Of a stretch of DNA of 64,000 bases, positions 63,578 through 64,000 are shown piece after piece. The DNA lies in the NCBI GenBank assembly GCA_023229645.1, contig JALNYU010000008.1, forward strand, positions 1 through 64,000, given 5' to 3'. How positions within the stretch are numbered: the first letter of the stretch is position 1; every line of letters begins with the position of its first letter. A program made the translations under genes and the position numbers. The notes beneath the pieces were generated by a model. It saw nothing but the letters and a program-made list of their open reading frames with translations, was not told the DNA's origin and ran no database searches. The stretch is from Nevskia sp. (GTDB lineage: Bacteria > Pseudomonadota > Gammaproteobacteria > Nevskiales > Nevskiaceae).

Positions 63578-63882
63578 CCGATGCGCGTCTGATTCGCCGT
63601 CCAACGGCGAAGCGACGCGCCGCCAATCGACCATCAATTCCAAATAGTTTGCTTCGATTCCATTACGCGCGGCGCATTTAGAGACAATCGCATTGCAGCA
63701 TTTTGGCCGGTGTGGCCACACGGTAAAAATTATTGTGTTTGCTGCCGATAAGATAGTTAACGCGTATCAACCTCGTTAAACCCTTTGACGTGTGAAGCAC
63801 GCAACCATCGGCTAGACTTGCCGCGCTTCGCTGGTGGAAAGCCACTAGACTGCAACCGATCATCTCAACTAGAGGGACGCTC
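63578..63882. other. spacer upstream of pntA
   Basis: No gene was seen. A 12-bp palindrome GTGTGGCCACAC lies at 63710-63721. A ribosome binding site (AGAGGGA) precedes pntA. AT-rich DNA at 63724-63760 could hold a promoter. No known regulatory motif was recognised. Confidence 0.5.
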
Positions 63883-64000
63883 ATGCCGGTGAAAATAGCC
63901 GTGCTCAAAGAAACCCGCGCCAACGAGCGCCGCGTCGCACTCGTTCCCGCAGTGGCCGACAAGCTGGTCAAACTCGGCGCCGAAATTCACATGCAGTCGT
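63883..64000 (+). CDS. pntA: NAD(P) transhydrogenase subunit alpha, N-terminal part (cut by window edge)
   Basis: The 39 codons visible read MPVKIAVLKETRANERRVAL then VPAVADKLVKLGAEI. KETRxxERRVALxP is the start of the PntA/alanine-dehydrogenase domain (NAD-binding dI) of proton-translocating transhydrogenase, which drives NADP reduction at the inner membrane. Alanine dehydrogenase opens similarly, so pntA is preferred but not certain without the rest. The ATG follows AGAGGGA. The gene continues beyond the window. Confidence 0.8.
   Translation, partial: MPVKIAVLKETRANERRVALVPAVADKLVKLGAEIHMQS

Noticed and set aside
63710..63721. GTGTGGCCACAC palindrome as an operator for pntA
   Set aside because: It is short, GC-rich, about 160 bp from the gene and has no nearby promoter match.

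Overview
The window reads as chromosomal DNA of a GC-rich gammaproteobacterium. The gene content and several variants (short 186-residue adenylate kinase, PPi-dependent phosphofructokinase beside soluble pyrophosphatase, the rhlB/trxA/rho cluster, cysteine-free L33) suggest the Xanthomonadales/Nevskiales side of the class. That placement rests on gene content only and is tentative. Most of the window is housekeeping sequence with short spacers and many 1-4 bp gene overlaps. Accessory material is concentrated at 1-3600, 28.7-32.7 kb and 43.6-43.9 kb.

Left edge (1-3.6 kb): an insertion-sequence graveyard. It holds the tail of an IS5-type transposase and two decayed IS1182-type copies in the same orientation. 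Between and after them are two small orphan genes (secreted, membrane), an uncharacterised two-TM protein and an undecaprenyl-phosphate sugar transferase. From 3.6 to 12.6 kb come arsRC with an operator that overlaps the start codon, periplasmic msrA, modAB without modC, tas, the thiS-thiG-trmB operon, and an oxidoreductase/SDR/TetR group with two matching palindromes. From 12.9 to 19.4 kb: tRNA-Gly(CCC), EcsC- and NRDE-family genes, RNase P RNA, argB-dut-coaBC on the minus strand, radC, rpmB-rpmG.

19.5-28.7 kb: mgtE; methionine salvage mtnB-mtnD-mtnC; an M15 peptidase with cysQ and the nucleotidase yrfG; then rhlB divergent from trxA-rho. Rho carries an asparagine-rich N-terminal extension of about 138 residues. 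28.7-32.6 kb: a small orphan ORF, a LysR regulator, a complete IS701-family element with target duplication, and a lower-GC secreted-protein gene. 32.7-43.2 kb: a 5'-nucleotidase, a retropepsin-like protein coupled to purD, ppa, pfp, adk, rnd, mpl and pmbA.

43.3-64 kb: a small lipoprotein followed by two tandem ~95-bp elements with long covarying terminal inverted repeats (the most puzzling non-coding feature here); paiB-like, M48 and IMPase-family genes; a cobalamin riboswitch driving btuB and pduO; an EmrAB pump divergent from its TetR regulator and a TolC-type outer-membrane factor; B12-dependent metH; a DUF1631 gene; rubredoxin; a DUF6279-like lipoprotein; and the start of pntA at the right edge. 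Uptake and adenosylation of B12 (btuB, pduO) and B12 use (metH) sit within 13 kb. No CRISPR array, prophage or recognisable defence system was found.
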